Source: Klebsormidium nitens
Lineage: Eukaryota; Streptophyta; Klebsormidiophyceae; Klebsormidiales; Klebsormidiaceae
DNA length: 64,000 bases
Reading direction: 5' to 3'
Assembly: GCA_000708835.1 (NCBI GenBank)
Contig: DF237091.1
Coordinates: 62,001 to 126,000, forward strand
Program-made: the position numbers and the translations under genes
Notes under the pieces: model-generated
What the model saw: only the letters and a program-made list of their open reading frames with translations
Told to the model about the DNA's origin: nothing
The model's database searches: none
Shown: positions 24,144 to 36,636 of the stretch, one piece after another
How positions within the stretch are numbered: position 1 is the first letter of the stretch
How the letters are laid out: every line of letters begins with the position of its first letter

Positions 24144-26384
24144 ATGGCTGACGCGCCAGCAGGCGACCGCGGGGGCTTCGGCCGGGGCTTCGGCGACCGG
24201 GGTCGCGGTGACAGAGGCCGTGGCGACAGGGGCCGCGGCGATAGGGGCCGTGGCAGGAGGGGGCCCAAGAGAGAGGAGGAGGAGAAGTGGGTGCCTGTGA
24301 CCAAGCTCGGGAGGCTGGTGAAGGAGGGAAAGATCAAGTCCCTGGAGCAGATTTACCTCTTCTCTCTCCCCGTTAAAGAGCACCAGATTGTGGAGTTCTT
24401 CCTGGGCCCTGCGCTCAAGGACGAGGTCATGAAGATCATGCCTGTGCAGAAGCAGACCCGCGCCGGGCAGCGCACGCGCTTCAAGGCCTTTGTGGTCGTT
24501 GGCGACAGCAACGGGCACGTCGGGCTTGGTGTTAAGTGCTCCAAGGAAGTTGCTACTGCCATCCGGGGCGCTATCATCCTGGCTAAGATCTCGGTCATTC
24601 CTGTGCGGCGGGGCTACTGGGGGAACATGCTCGGAAAGCCTCACACTGTACCCACCAAGGTGAACGGCAAGTGCGGGTCGGTAACGGTGCGGCTGGTGCC
24701 TGCGCCACGGGGGTCCGGGATTGTCGCTGCCCGTGTGCCCAAGAAGGTGCTGCAGTTTGCCGGTATCGACGATGTGTTCACATCGTCTCGGGGGTCCACC
24801 AAGACGCTCGGAAACTTCGTCAAGGTGGGTTGGACTGAAGCTGATTGCCTGTAGGTTCAGTTTGACAAATTTAAATTGCCGCGGCGCAATTGCATGGAAA
24901 GCTATGAGACCTCGGTAAAGGTTACCAGACTAGCTTCGATGGCGCATTGTTGCACCTTGTTGGTCTGGGAATTGCATTGGGGCATTGGGAATTGTTGCAG
25001 AGTGCATTCAAGGGTTTAATGGCTGGAGTGGTAAAGGTTTTCGTCGCAAGTTCAGAGCCCAATTTGGGAGCTTGATGAAGTGTCAGAGGGCTTTGAATGG
25101 AAAAATTGGCAATGATTGGTATAGAGACCATGCAACAGAGACCATGCAACCGTGGACTTTGTATGTTATAAAACATGGCAATCACTTTTGATACATTGCT
25201 GGAGCTGCGCTTCTTTCAACAGCCTGGATTCTTCTTTAAACCCTTTTTAGACGCGTTGACATTTCTCATAAGCTGTTGAAGCCTCCCTGTCGCTGACGGT
25301 ACAATGAACACTCGGAAACTCTCTACGTCAATCCAAGATGCAGTGTTCTTCGAGAGCACTGCACTTGTTGGACAGTCAGTGCGCCAGCTAGTCATTGGAG
25401 TTTTGAGCGCCAGATTGTTGCACGCCTAACAGTAGGGAAGACTGTGCTGCTTATGGTGCCCAAGTGTGTGTGGACAGGGCTCACGTACTGCAGCGGTGTT
25501 AGGTTAACTGAAAAGTCGCGAGCTTTCCTGTGAAAGTCACATACGTCTGAAAACAGTTAAAGAAGGCTCTTGCAAAAGTCTAGCATGGTCGTCCCGTTTT
25601 GCTGGTCTGCTGTGGATGGTTAGGTTCAGTCCGCAGTTGTCAGAGGCGTGCTCTCGCTGGGCCCAGCGGATGGGAAGCATGTTTTGCTGTTGTAGACTAG
25701 TTCTAGGAATCGGCTTCTCCTCCGGTGCATCTGGAGTGCCTGCGGTGGCTTTTACAACAGAAGGAGGATCTCGCAGACTGCAGATTAGCATTGTTGTCGT
25801 GTGGGACCGTTTTGAAACGTGCGTGGCAGTATTGGGAAGCGGTAACTCATACACTGTCCAGTTTGCTGCGGAGTCTTTTGAATGGAGAATTTCGTGACTG
25901 GTTCTGGGGTAGACAGACAATTAGCAAGAGAAGCTTGTCGAGGTGGTATTCCTTGAGATGTGCCGTTGAACCGGGCGAGGAATTCGCGAGCCATGTTCAG
26001 AGTCGGGGGTGGGCAAAGTTGACTATGAGCGATTATGTTCAGTCAAGACCAACCTGGTTCATGGTGTCTTTTCTGGAGGCGCGAGCCTTTCTCATCCTTC
26101 TTTTTCTATGCGTCCTGTTGCGGATGCGGACTTCTGTCTGCATACAAGCAATCGTGGATCAGACTTTCCATCAGTCATAGGGCAGTCGAGCTAACCTGAA
26201 GTCCGTCTCTTTTCTCCAGGCCACTTTCCAGGCCCTTCTCAAGACGTACTCCTACCTCACCCCCGACCTGTGGCGCGAGACCCGCTTCGTCAAGTCTCCT
26301 TACCAAGAGTTCACTGACTTCCTGGCCAAGCCCAACAAGATCGCAGTCATTGAGGACCTTGGTGTCGAGAAGAGCGCCTACTAG
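24144..26384 (+). CDS. RPS2: Cytosolic small ribosomal subunit protein S2 (uS5)
   Basis: Structural protein of the 40S subunit, near the mRNA entry and decoding region. Two exons, 24144-24824 and 26220-26384, joined in phase 0, give 281 residues; land-plant RPS2 is about 284. The N-terminus (residues 8-39) is a GDRGRG repeat, the usual target for arginine methylation. The S5 double-stranded-RNA-binding domain covers about residues 65-165 ([19 protein letters not shown], then RRGYWGN). The C-terminal domain includes [11 protein letters not shown] and ends [12 protein letters not shown]. The start is the first ATG before the RGG repeat; upstream in-frame codons belong to the leader. The single intron is 1395 bases. 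Confidence 0.97.
24825..26219 (+). other. RPS2 intron, no nested gene seen
   Basis: The only RPS2 intron is long compared with its exons. It contains short direct repeats such as GGGAATTG (about 24967-24997) and a doubled GAGACCATGCAAC (about 25124-25150). Introns of ribosomal protein genes can host snoRNAs, but I could not match a full C/D or H/ACA pattern. Confidence 0.7.
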
Positions 26385-27234
26385 GCGACACGCTGCTTTT
26401 TGTGAGCAACGCGCAAGGAGGACTGTCTGATCGTACTTCAATTGTATTGCATATAAGGTTGCAAGCTGCGTCGATCATCATAGAATGTTCCAGCATGTAT
26501 TTCGCACGAGTAGATGTGGCAGAAGTGCGGCGTGCTTCAAAGCATGCCGCCCTTAAGCGCATGCCGGGTTCATATCTGACCCAGAATGACTGCATCTATG
26601 CTTCATATGTGTGTAGGTTGTTCGAATCTGAATTAAGGAACATCCACGCCATATGCAGCAGCTTGCTCAGTGAGCGAAGTTGGTTAAACCTTCAAGTAGC
26701 TTGGTGTCCAGCATCCGACGTTTGTACGCGACGCCCAACGGTCATCAATTATATCGACCTGTGGTAGGCATGGGCAAACTCATGTGGGGGCACTGCGGCA
26801 AGTAAACTCTGAACATGATATATAATTGCATATGCAACCATGTGACTACCTCTTTCATTGGTCCAACATGCATGATCCTGCATGTAAGCATGGTTCAATG
26901 AACTACGGCAGCCATTGAATCGATCAGCTCGTGATCATGAAAGATTACCGGTTGCTGTTTGTTGGCATGAGGGCGGCCGGGTCGTGTTTAGGTACACATG
27001 TGCCATGCATGTGTGGCTCAGTTGGTCGAACTTACTTTGTAGAGCAGCTGTCAGGTTGGGCAGAGCCTGGTAAAGCCTTTGCATGATCCGTTCAATTCGT
27101 TGACCGTTGAACGAGCCAATCTTGAGGACTGGCTGAAGGCCCTAGGCTTGCATACCGACAGAAAATCGTAAATTCCATGACTGATAACGTCACTTCCCAT
27201 TCGAGCTACAGTAGCAGTACTTCCGCTGTGAGCA
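26385..27234. other. Convergent 3' intergenic region
   Basis: Space between the RPS2 stop and the IMP2 stop on the opposite strand. It is relatively AT-rich with several CATGCAT-type motifs (about 26820-26900). It should hold both 3' untranslated regions. No coding region is supported. Confidence 0.6.
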
Positions 27235-29274
27235 TTACATCCCTGGTCGTCTGATGACGACTCGACTTGGATCTGGTGGTCTGCTTTGCATTCTTCCGAT
27301 TCTTTGAGGGGGCCAGAGAATGTGCGACACCCGTCCTTCTAACAACGCTAGTGGCACCTGCAAGAGTGTTCCTGAGGCACGTCAGGTGCCAATATCCAAA
27401 GACGGCAATCGGAGCCCTTGTTTCATTGCGTCAAAAGCAGCATGACTGAACGGTGACTTCGCACCCACCATATCGTCTCAAAAAAGCTGTAGATGGGTCC
27501 TCAAACTGTGAGAGATATGGACGGCTGACCACCACTGCTAGCTCCATCGAACCGACTTTGAATCCAAAGCTTCGAAGCCAACCGTTCGGTCACGGTGTCG
27601 GATTGACCCTGAAAGCCAGTGAGCGATCTTTCTAAGAACCAGTCGCTCACTGACCAGGCACAATCTGGTTACGAAATCAGGCATAATTTACAGAAATCAA
27701 CATGCAACAGAAGTCCTTCTCCTTCCCAGCGGCTTCGCTTAGTAATACTGAAAGCAGACTTCATTGAACGGCTAGGGGTGTTTCGAACTTCGTTTCTATG
27801 ACCGACTTGCTGAGAACAGAAAGGAAAGACACTGGATGCTATTAACAGATTTGGAGCGGCCAATCTTTGACACGTGGCTTCTATATCCTATGGTATATGA
27901 GCAGACGAAAAAGTATCTGACAAGAAGGAACAGACGTGGCCGGATAAAACCAGCATATCAAGTTACAATCGTCACCATTCGAAAGAAGACCTGTCTGATT
28001 GAGTTGAAAGCAACTAAGCTCCTTTCATCAGTTCACATCAACAAAGCCTCAACGACCCAGGATAAGTTGAATCACAACATGCTTGTACTGCCTCTTAGCC
28101 TAGAGAAGCTCTCCGATCAAGTATGCTGACACGTTGACTGTCGAACTGATCAGATCATGGCCGACATGGACTTGCTAAGCCTCCTGAAACTCCCGAAAGA
28201 GATGGATATCACAGATATTTTTAGTACAAAGGACCAAGGGAACAAAGCACTCACCGCCCCATACTCCCTGGAGTCACTGCTGGCAGCAGCGTTGTCCCCT
28301 TCCACCCAGCACTTGCCGTCTGGGATGCGGGTCATGTCTTGGGTTTCAGGATTGCTGACCCAATCGCCCTGGAGGCCAATCAGCCGCTTCACCAGAAACT
28401 CGTTCGGCCGATCTGGCGCTCTGCAGAGGGAGAAGCCGTTCTTTGAGACGAAGATGAGGACCAAAGAAGTCAACAATAGACCTCTAAGAGTAACCAATGA
28501 TGTAAGCATCGACCCGTGCCCTCAAGTTGTACAAACTCAATCAGGGACCGCGATCTCCTTCATTTGAGAGGCTGTGGTTGTGTGGAAGCCTTCTTTCTAC
28601 AGCGTTTCGCTCGGTGACTGAAGTCGAGAATCCTACTCAGTGCCCAGCGATCTCTGGCTGTTCTTTCCAAGCGAGCCAGTGGTCGAGCAGGCTCAAGCAA
28701 GTCTTGGCCTCGGTGGCTTCTTCATCAAGCTCTGTTTCGTTTCTTCGTGGCGACAGAAAAACCCACGCCCAGCAAGGCTCCCTATGGGCGTTACAAGTGA
28801 CAGTAGCAGCGATGACCCTAGTGGCAGAATGGATGCCATTCCGAAGTCGAGAGCGTTTTGACCCGTTGAACTGCGTTCACCACTACCCATAAGGAAGAAG
28901 TGTGTGACAAGTAGATACCCGGATTGAATCTGACCACAAACAAAAAAAGTTCCAAAGGGAAGTCACCCCACCACCGCGCATCGGCGGCCGCAAAGTTGCT
29001 TCTACAGATTGAGCTCCTCCCAGAGAGCCTCCTCTTCCAGGACTCACCTCAACACAACGACGTCGCCCCTGCGATACTTGTACCCCCACACACTGAGCTT
29101 ATCCAACAAAATCCTGTCCTCAAAAGTTCGGTCGGGTGGGTTCAACGTTGGTTGCATAGACTCTCCGTGCACCGTGAGCCCCCCCGCAACAAGGTCATTG
29201 AATGTGATGATGATTGGCGTCACAATGGCGACCTGTTTCACGAATTGCCAGACAGAATCTAAGACTCTCGACAT
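27235..29274 (-). CDS. IMP2: Mitochondrial inner membrane protease subunit 2-like signal peptidase
   Basis: Serine-lysine peptidase of the signal peptidase I family that removes sorting signals in the mitochondrial intermembrane space. Three exons on the reverse strand: 29274-29048, 28420-28255, 27357-27235; phases agree and give 171 residues. Residues about 11-32 form the N-terminal membrane anchor. The catalytic serine is Ser39 in HGESMQPTLNP. The likely catalytic lysine is Lys87 in LVKRLIGLQGDWV. The GDN...SDSREYG box follows. The third exon ends with HILWPPQRIG; a WPP motif near the C-terminus marks the IMP2 rather than IMP1 type. The ATG at 29274 is the first in frame and gives the normal family N-terminus. 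Divergent from PGLP. Confidence 0.93.
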
Positions 29275-29747
29275 CTCCAAGCGCAGTGGCGCACCTTGGC
29301 GCCCTTTTTCTAGCCAGCTCACAGCAAGCAGGTGAAGCCTGCTCTGCAGTTCAGAAGGCGCGCATTTGCAGCTCGGTCGTTTGGCAAGAGCAAACCCTAA
29401 ATCCTAATGCACTGTTCCTTTTACCTATGGGTTTAATGTCTAGGTTATGAACACAAACCGATGAGGAACTTGGGATCTAATATATGAGCCGTACGATCTC
29501 ACAGCGAGAGTCATCCAAAGGCCCTTTAAATCAGGTTTCAAAAGACAATGTGGTTAAACAAGAGCAGCTCAGCCGTGCAATGCAGGCCAACATGTCATTG
29601 TTACGTACCTACCCACCACACAAAAGCAGACCTTTCTGCTTTTCTGCTTTTCTGCCCACATTTTGCCTTTCTCTTATCAAAAGCGCTTCAAGTTCAAGCA
29701 TAATCTAGAGGAGTCTCTGCTTCGGTCTTTAGGCGCAGGCGTTGGTG
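29275..29747. promoter_or_regulatory. Divergent IMP2/PGLP promoter region
   Basis: 473 bases separate the start codons of two divergent genes for organelle-targeted proteins. A telo-box-like AAACCCTAA sits at 29392-29400; in land plants such boxes occur in promoters of growth-related genes. A TTTCTGCTTTTCTGC repeat lies near 29632-29652. Promoter function is inferred only from position. Confidence 0.5.
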
Positions 29748-32700
29748 ATGCAGAGCGTTGCGAAGTCAGGTGCGCTGCGCACTGGGGCAGGCGCCCTGCT
29801 TCAAGGGGCGGAGCGCTCCGACTCTTTGGCCAAGTCCACTGGGAGGCCCTTCGCTTTCCTGCGGAGTTCGTCTTATTTGCGCCAGGGTAAGTGTGCATGC
29901 TACTCGGTCCAGCTCAACACTGTTATAGATCTGCATGAGGGCTCTGTGCAACAAGCTTTCAACCTGTCAGCAGCTGCATTACAAAACATGAGTACACAAC
30001 ATTTCCCCTTCAATTCATTAGACGAAGTCCCGCCCTCTGAGATGCGAATGCCAGACAAGGAGCTTGAGACGTCGTGCTGCATTCTACTAAAACCCTTTCT
30101 AAGCTTTCAATAGACTCAATAGCTGCTTATCATCAACGTCCTCTTCAAGTCATCTAATGGCATTTAGTGAAGAAATTTGGCCAGAGAAACTCATCATCAT
30201 AACGAATGCTACACTTGTCAGCTGTTGGGAGCAAGCTTGACAACTTAGAACCATGAACTATCATGTCTAGGAAAGGACAGGAGTTAAAAACCGCACAAGG
30301 GATTCTGAGGTTCTCAGAATTGTTTGCCAGCCATCCCTGAAAAAAGGTAATCTGAGTAGCTGCTGTCTACATAGAGCAGTGCACTTTTTGCCTGCAGGTC
30401 AAGGGGGTGCTGCACAACTGCATAGGGAAGTGGCACCGCTGAAGAGCCAGCCTAGACAGGCATCTCGCGGTGCGGCTACCGCAATGGCGGCCGCCGTCTC
30501 TGCACCGGAAGGTGAGGCGGAGCTACTTTAGAGATTCCTAACGAGGAATATCCCATACAACCGTGTCTGCATAGAAAAGTTCCTGATAGACATGTTTTCT
30601 TTTAGAAAGAGGTATTTTATCAAAAAGAACCATCGAACAAAAGAGAAAAGATGTCTTTTCTGTATTTTAGGCTGATTGCAAAGTGCACACTTCTTCGATA
30701 CATTCCCAGCTGCGTCCAACAATTAGTCTTCCTACCGGGTAACATTGATTCTTTATCTTCGACGCAGCCACCGGTGCGGCCCCTTATCTCGATGATCCAG
30801 CCAGCCTCATTGACAGCGTAAAAACCTTCATCTTTGACTGCGACGGTAAGCCCAATACTTCGGCCATCGCGGCTCTCTTTGACCTGCATTTAGTGAGCTT
30901 GAGGGAAACTCTGTCTCATCTGCTCTCCTCCTGATGTGGAGTAGTAAGATGCACAAGCTTGCTTAATAAAGGAAGTCAGAAGTGCGCTTTTCTGATCAGC
31001 AGAGGAGGTATGTCTATTCTGGTTAAGTAGAGGAGTCATGCATGTCTCCTATGGCACAGTTTAAGATGCTCAAATCATGTATGAGCTGAATGACTTTTAA
31101 TCATGTATAAGCTGAATGGCCTGTCTGTCTCAGCAAGATTTCGTCCGTTTCAGCAAGAACTCTCCCAAAAGCCCTGCTCACTTTGCCTGAAAGGTATCCA
31201 GACTCCTGATATCAACTGCCTGTAAAGTGTGCTGAGACTTTTGCCGGAGCTGATGGAGAGTCCTAGATTAAAAAAGTCCCGCCAGTCAGAAAGGGTGTCT
31301 TGCTAATCATGATGCGCTCGGGCCTTCCTTGGGCCAGGCGGGGCTGATCAGCAAGATGCTATCATGTAGTGACGTACTGAAACTACGTACTTGTCACCAG
31401 GGGTCATCTGGAAGGGCGAGTCATTGATTGACGGAGTACCTGAGACGCTGGACAAGCTAAGGGCTGCAGTGAGTGTACCTCCCCGAGTTCCTTACTTGAC
31501 CGCTCCCACGTAGCTGATAACATTCGAAGATGCCTGATGCTGTGGGTGAAAAGTAGTGAGCAGAACGGCTGCGCCGCGGCGGCCAGCAGGAGCAGTTTGC
31601 AAGGCGTAGTGAGGAGAGGTCTGGAGGCAGATACTTCGAATGGACCAGCTTTAAAAGCAGTTTGCAACGCCCAAACCCATCGAGATGTGGACTATCCAAT
31701 TGCAAGGCCTTTCAAAGCAGCAAAGCTAGTCGTAATAGTCTCTCCATTCGAAGTCAAAGGGTGGCATACCTAAGTCGAGTGGGTGGAGAATGCTGAGAAT
31801 CCAACAATTTGTTGTGGTTGCAAGGCTATCCTTGCCTAAGCTTCAACTCAAATGCTGTTTTTTCTCGTCGAACACATTGAGCCCCAATATTTATTTCTGG
31901 GTAAGCTGCTGAAATTCCTAAGTTGTGCTTGATAAGTCGCCTTTCGAAGGTCCATACACTTTGATCCTAAATGGACCTATCAAGGTCCACTCTGCATGTC
32001 GAGCGGTCTGCAGTTCAATATCAAGCACGTTTCGAGCTCTTGCAAACTCTGTCTCCAATCGGTTGGTTCTTTTACGGCAACGCGCTGGGGGTCACTTCGT
32101 CAGCTGCCCAAATTTTGCGCGTAAAAGTTTGATGACGCAGGACCTACGAGTACCACAGTACGAAGCTCTGAGGCTAGCTTCTCGACTGATACTGCGTAAG
32201 ATGGATAGTATCGAGGATTTGGGAACCGTCCCATCTCACTGACTACTGCGGCCTTATTGCTCGGTGTGCAGGGCAAGAAGCTGATCTTCGTCACCAACAA
32301 CTCAACCAAAAGCAGGAAACAGTACATGAAAAAGTTCACCGACCTGGGGCTCAGCGTCACGGAGGTAAAGCAGCGTACGCTCGTTTCTCGAACCTTTCCA
32401 ACAAGGCCTGAGAGTCTGAATCAAAGCTGTGGCAGCTGGCAAGGAGGGGCCTAACGCTAAAAGAACGATGAGAAAAGGAGTAATAGCTGGGTCCGAGTCA
32501 GTTTATCTCATGATCTGCAGAATGATCACGGTGGGCCACGGCCGTGGGAAATTGCTGTTGCAGATTATGCAGCCATACGTCGAATTGCTGTTGAAATATT
32601 GATATCCTAAAGAGGGGAAGCCGCCGTTGAAAGGGCTGCTCACAGGCGGGTGCTCTTTACTGGGACCTCAACTAGGACTTACAGCTTTTGAACTGAAGCC

Positions 32701-35695
32701 CCAAAGGGTCTTCAAAGAGAGCTTCGGAGCCCGCCCTTCTAGGTCGCCTCAAAAAAGTGCCTGCCGCACTCGAAGGAAGGCTCTTGTCAGTCTAAGCACG
32801 TGGCTGAACATCAATCTGCTCCCCCCTCCCAGGAAGAGATCTTTGCATCGTCTTTCGCTGCTGCCGCTTACTTGAAGGGCATCGGGTTCAACAAGAAGGC
32901 GTATATTATTGGCGAAGTGGGCATCCAGAAGGAGATGGACATTGCGGGCATCTCCCATCTGGGTGGGCCGGTGAGTTACTGACGCAGCTTCGTTCAACCT
33001 CGTCGCCGTTGACTATGAGCACGTTCCAGGCAGTCACATGCACTCCAAGAGAAGCAACCGAGTGACTTACCTATTCCGCGATCTGAATGGGTCGTTACTA
33101 AAGAATTGAACCGTCAACTACGGTTGTAGGGGAGAGGAAAGCCCGCCGAAGCCACATCAAATGAGTCTCGCGAGAAGTGGCATTTAGCAGCGGGATCAAA
33201 ACTGGGTCTTGCACAGAGTAGCGGTTGGAGAATTGAGGGGCCCTGATGTCGAGCACACCGAAGCTAGGGTTTCTCGCTTAAGTGCTACGTTGAGAGCGGA
33301 TACCCTTTCTTGGAAGTTTGCGACCCAGAAAAGCTTTCAACTTGAACTCTCCCCTCGGATGAGGGCAGCGGTCGGACCGTGTGATGTTGTCATGAGTGAA
33401 TACATCAAGACACATCCGACTGTACACAGAGGCTTTAGGATTCAAACCTATGGATCCCCACAACCGGTCGCTCCGATAAGGATGAAACACAATCCCGACT
33501 TTGGTCTCGAGTCCCTTACGTTCTCAACTCTTAACACGTCACCCGGGCGCTTCTGCTGACGTCGGACTTCCTTAGCTCAGGAGGACGGCCAAAGCACAAT
33601 CACGATATGGGTCCTAAAACCCTAACATTGTGAAACCTACGGCCCTACACTCTCCTTTTCCTCGGTAATTTTGCTGAACGCCATACTTTTTCTGCGCAGG
33701 AGGACGGCCAAAAGACGATCGACCTGTCCCCCGGAGTAATGATGGAGCACGATCATGACGTGGGCGCCGTCGTGGTCGGCTTCGACCGTTACCTCAACTA
33801 CTACAAGCTGCAGTATGCCACGCTCTGCCTGCGCGAGAACCCGGGCTGCCTGTTCATCGCCACCAACTGCGATGCGGTCACTCACCTTACGGATGCGCAG
33901 GAGTGGGCCGGTGAGCGGGGGCCTTGCCGTTAACCGCCCTTGTTGTTTGTCGAAGTGGCCAGCCCGTTGAATTTTTGGCTTCGGTCTTGGAGCAATATCA
34001 CACCACACCTTGTGCGAACATTCGAGCTGGCTGTTCGTTGCTACCAACTGCAATGCGGTTACCCACCTCACGGATGGGCCGGTGAACAAGGGAGTCGCCA
34101 TTATCCGCTCGCTTACTTATCCGGGTCTCTCGATCCGGCCAGTTCGTTGAACAGGAGATTTGAAGCTTTTATACATCGCATCTTGTTCGTGTGTTTCGGC
34201 TGCTTCACCAACTGCGACGCAGAGACGCATCCAACCGATACGCAGGCAAGGACCGGTGACTATTGACACGAAATTGTGCCTGAGGGCTTCTTTGCCCTGG
34301 CCTCTCAGTAGACTTTGCGGTGTCTGGTGTTAGTCGCTGTTCTTATTCGAAGGGGAAAGCCCGGGCTACCTCTCCGGTGCTCCTGGTTTTACCCTCGTGG
34401 CAATGGAGGATGCGCAAGAGTGGGTCGCAATCACGACAGTATTGGCAGCCGCTTACGGAAAGTTTGAACTTTGAAAGAGTGATTTGAAAGCGACACTGTC
34501 TGCATGTTCCCATACGCAAGGCAACAAGATGGGACCCTGGCAAAAGGACACCCTACTCAAACTCCGATTCACGGCGAGTCTAGGCGCCACGCCATGCAAC
34601 CAAGAGCTGGCATTTTAGCAACAAGGGGCGTCCAAACGGTCTCTGAAAGATCAGACATTCTCTTTTGGCTGCTAGTCGAGAATTGGCTGCATTTTTTGGT
34701 TAGCAGCCACAAATTTCGGCTGCTGACCAGGCTGATTACTGGACTTGACTCTCATTGGCCAAATAGTCGGGCTTTTAACCTGGCTCCAAGGCTGGTTACC
34801 GCCCAAGTCTGGTATTAATGCTTAAGCGCTCTTTGACCAGTGCATAATCAGCCCACACCTTGGTGAAGGGTCAAGACTTTCCTGTGATCGCTTAAGCTGT
34901 CGAGCTACGTTACCGAAGATGCTCACTTTGTCTCTCGTCTTCACCATTGCAGGAGGCGGCTCGATGGTCGGGGCCATCAAGGGGTCCACTAAAAAGGAGC
35001 CATTTGTCGCTGGGAAGCCATCCACGTTCATGATGGACTGGATTGCCAAGAGGTGAGCCGGCCTTAAGACTTCTTCGAGCAGGATTTCATCTGTTTGAAT
35101 TCGGCGTTTACTGCTTAAGCAGTAGTTTACTAACGAGCAGAGAATCACTAAATTACGTCGAGGGAAGTTTTGTCGGCCGCGTTCAGACGTCTGACTTACT
35201 ATTAGAGATGACTTTGTCAGATGTTGTTTGGACAAGAAGTAAGCATTGTTCCTTTCAAGTGATTACGAGAAGGTTTCAGATGTTAGTTCAGCTTCCTGTT
35301 CAAATTCTCCTTTGGTTTTGACCGACTGCCCATTGGATCATGGAAGAATGGTCGAAGATGGACCCCAATCGAGGTTAACTCCGATTCTGCCGAGTCTTAA
35401 GAGAAATGAAGCTTTTGAGGACCAGGGAAAGGCGCAGTATGATGGATCAAAGAACCTGTTCTCCTCTTCCCGCAGCTATGGCATCGACAAGTCCGAGATC
35501 TGCATGGTGGGCGACCGTTTGGACACGGACATTCTTTTCGGACAGAACGGCGGCTGCCGGACGCTGCTGGTCCTGTCCGGGGTCACAAACCTCAAGACCC
35601 TGCAAAGCCCCGACAACCACATACAGCCCGACTTTTACGCCAACCAGATTAGTGATCTGCTTGGCGCCAAGGCGCCTGCTGGCGTGGCTGCCTAA
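29748..35695 (+). CDS. PGLP: Phosphoglycolate phosphatase, predicted plastid-targeted
   Basis: HAD-family phosphatase that hydrolyses 2-phosphoglycolate made by Rubisco oxygenation, the first step of photorespiration. Nine exons: 29748-29886, 30398-30511, 30768-30845, 31401-31468, 32272-32364, 32833-32970, 33700-33910, 34953-35052, 35476-35695. Phases agree and give 386 residues. Residues 1 to about 80 are rich in Ala, Ser, Arg and Gln and poor in acidic residues, as expected for a transit peptide. Motif I is FDCDG (Asp108, Asp110), motif II is FVTNNSTKS (about 139-147), and motif IV is MVGDRLDTDILFG (Asp327, Asp332). Substrate specificity is inferred from overall similarity to plant PGLP1. 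The intron after exon 7 holds degraded copies of that exon. Confidence 0.95.
33575..34430 (+). repeat. Degraded partial copies of PGLP exon 7 in both flanking introns
   Basis: Upstream at about 33576-33610 is a copy of the exon 7 acceptor and first codons (TCAGGAGGACGGCCAAA). Downstream, at about 34021-34150, is a copy of the exon 3' end, donor (GCCGGTGAAC) and about 60 bases of adjacent intron. A shorter one is at about 34186-34260 (CACCAACTGCGACGC, then ACCGGTGACT). A third lies at about 34358-34425 (CCCGGGCTACCTC, then GGATGCGCAAGAGTGGG). All are diverged by substitutions and indels and cannot be read as exons without breaking the frame. Confidence 0.8.
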
Positions 35696-36636
35696 GCGCG
35701 TTTTGCTTGTGGCCTTCTGAATTACGGGGGAAGGGGACCCATGGTGTTGCCAATCGTTGAAATTGGGCTGTAAGCCCTGAGGTATTGTATCAGCATTGTG
35801 CTTTGCCGCTAGCATCTGGCTATGCTATCACCGTCCAGGTGTTTAGGTCTACTGCGCGTAGAAATGGCAGTCTGCACCGCGAGATTGACGTCTTTGGACC
35901 AGAACCTCAACTTGTCAAGTTTACTTTGGTACTGTATATCATTCTTCATTTGTCAAGGAATCTGATGCCCGCAAGTTCATGCCCAACGTATTGCACTTTC
36001 AAGCGGTTTCTTTTTGTCAAAAGACTCTGCCTCTTTACATTTCCGAGGGTCAGACGCTTTCGAGTATGTTGGACATGACAAGGAATTGATCGGGTTACAT
36101 AAGAACAACCTACATTTGTGAATGACATGCGGAGTTATGCAATTGCTGAACCGTGCATTTGGCAGCCGGAATGCCGGATATCATACAGTCGAGTCACTGG
36201 CATGCACCTAGTTACACCTGCCGCGGTCATCCACGTTGTATAGGTCACTAAAAGTATGAGGAGCATGAATGATGAGCAAGAATCTGTGATGTGATAGGAA
36301 GTATCCATGAGCAAGCTTTGAATATAAGTTTTCTTACATGCGTTAAAATATGCCGCCGCTTGCAGGCCCCATGCGCTACTCGAATCTCTCGCACCATGAG
36401 CCGCGCACACCTGGTAGGAATGTTGCATTGAACGGCAGCATTGAGTAGTGCATGGCAGGCGTGAATAATATTATTCTTAGTTACGGTATACTGTACGTCG
36501 GTATGTGCGGTTCGGTATACTTGCAGGGCTTGCATTCGCAAACAGGACTTAACCTATAAGGTCCAAAACCCTCGAAGCGACCAGGGCTAATCACTGGGCC
36601 CGAGTACGGGTGCTTCACAACCAGTCACGCTCGAAT
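35696..36636. other. Intergenic, no gene seen
   Basis: Region downstream of PGLP, AT-richer in its second half. All frames are short. It presumably contains the PGLP 3' untranslated region. It ends where the GC-rich repeat begins. Confidence 0.6.

Noticed and set aside
25070-25160. Possible box C/D snoRNA in the RPS2 intron (TTGATGA motif at about 25072)
   Set aside because: No matching D box (CTGA) at suitable distance and no terminal stem.
27836-28129. Forward ORF of 97 codons between RPS2 and PGLP
   Set aside because: It lies in the second intron of the reverse-strand IMP2 gene, begins at a non-ATG codon or within low-complexity sequence, and shows no family features.
33425-33460. tRNA B-box-like GGTTTGAATCC on the reverse strand
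   Set aside because: No A box, anticodon stem or acceptor stem could be built around it.
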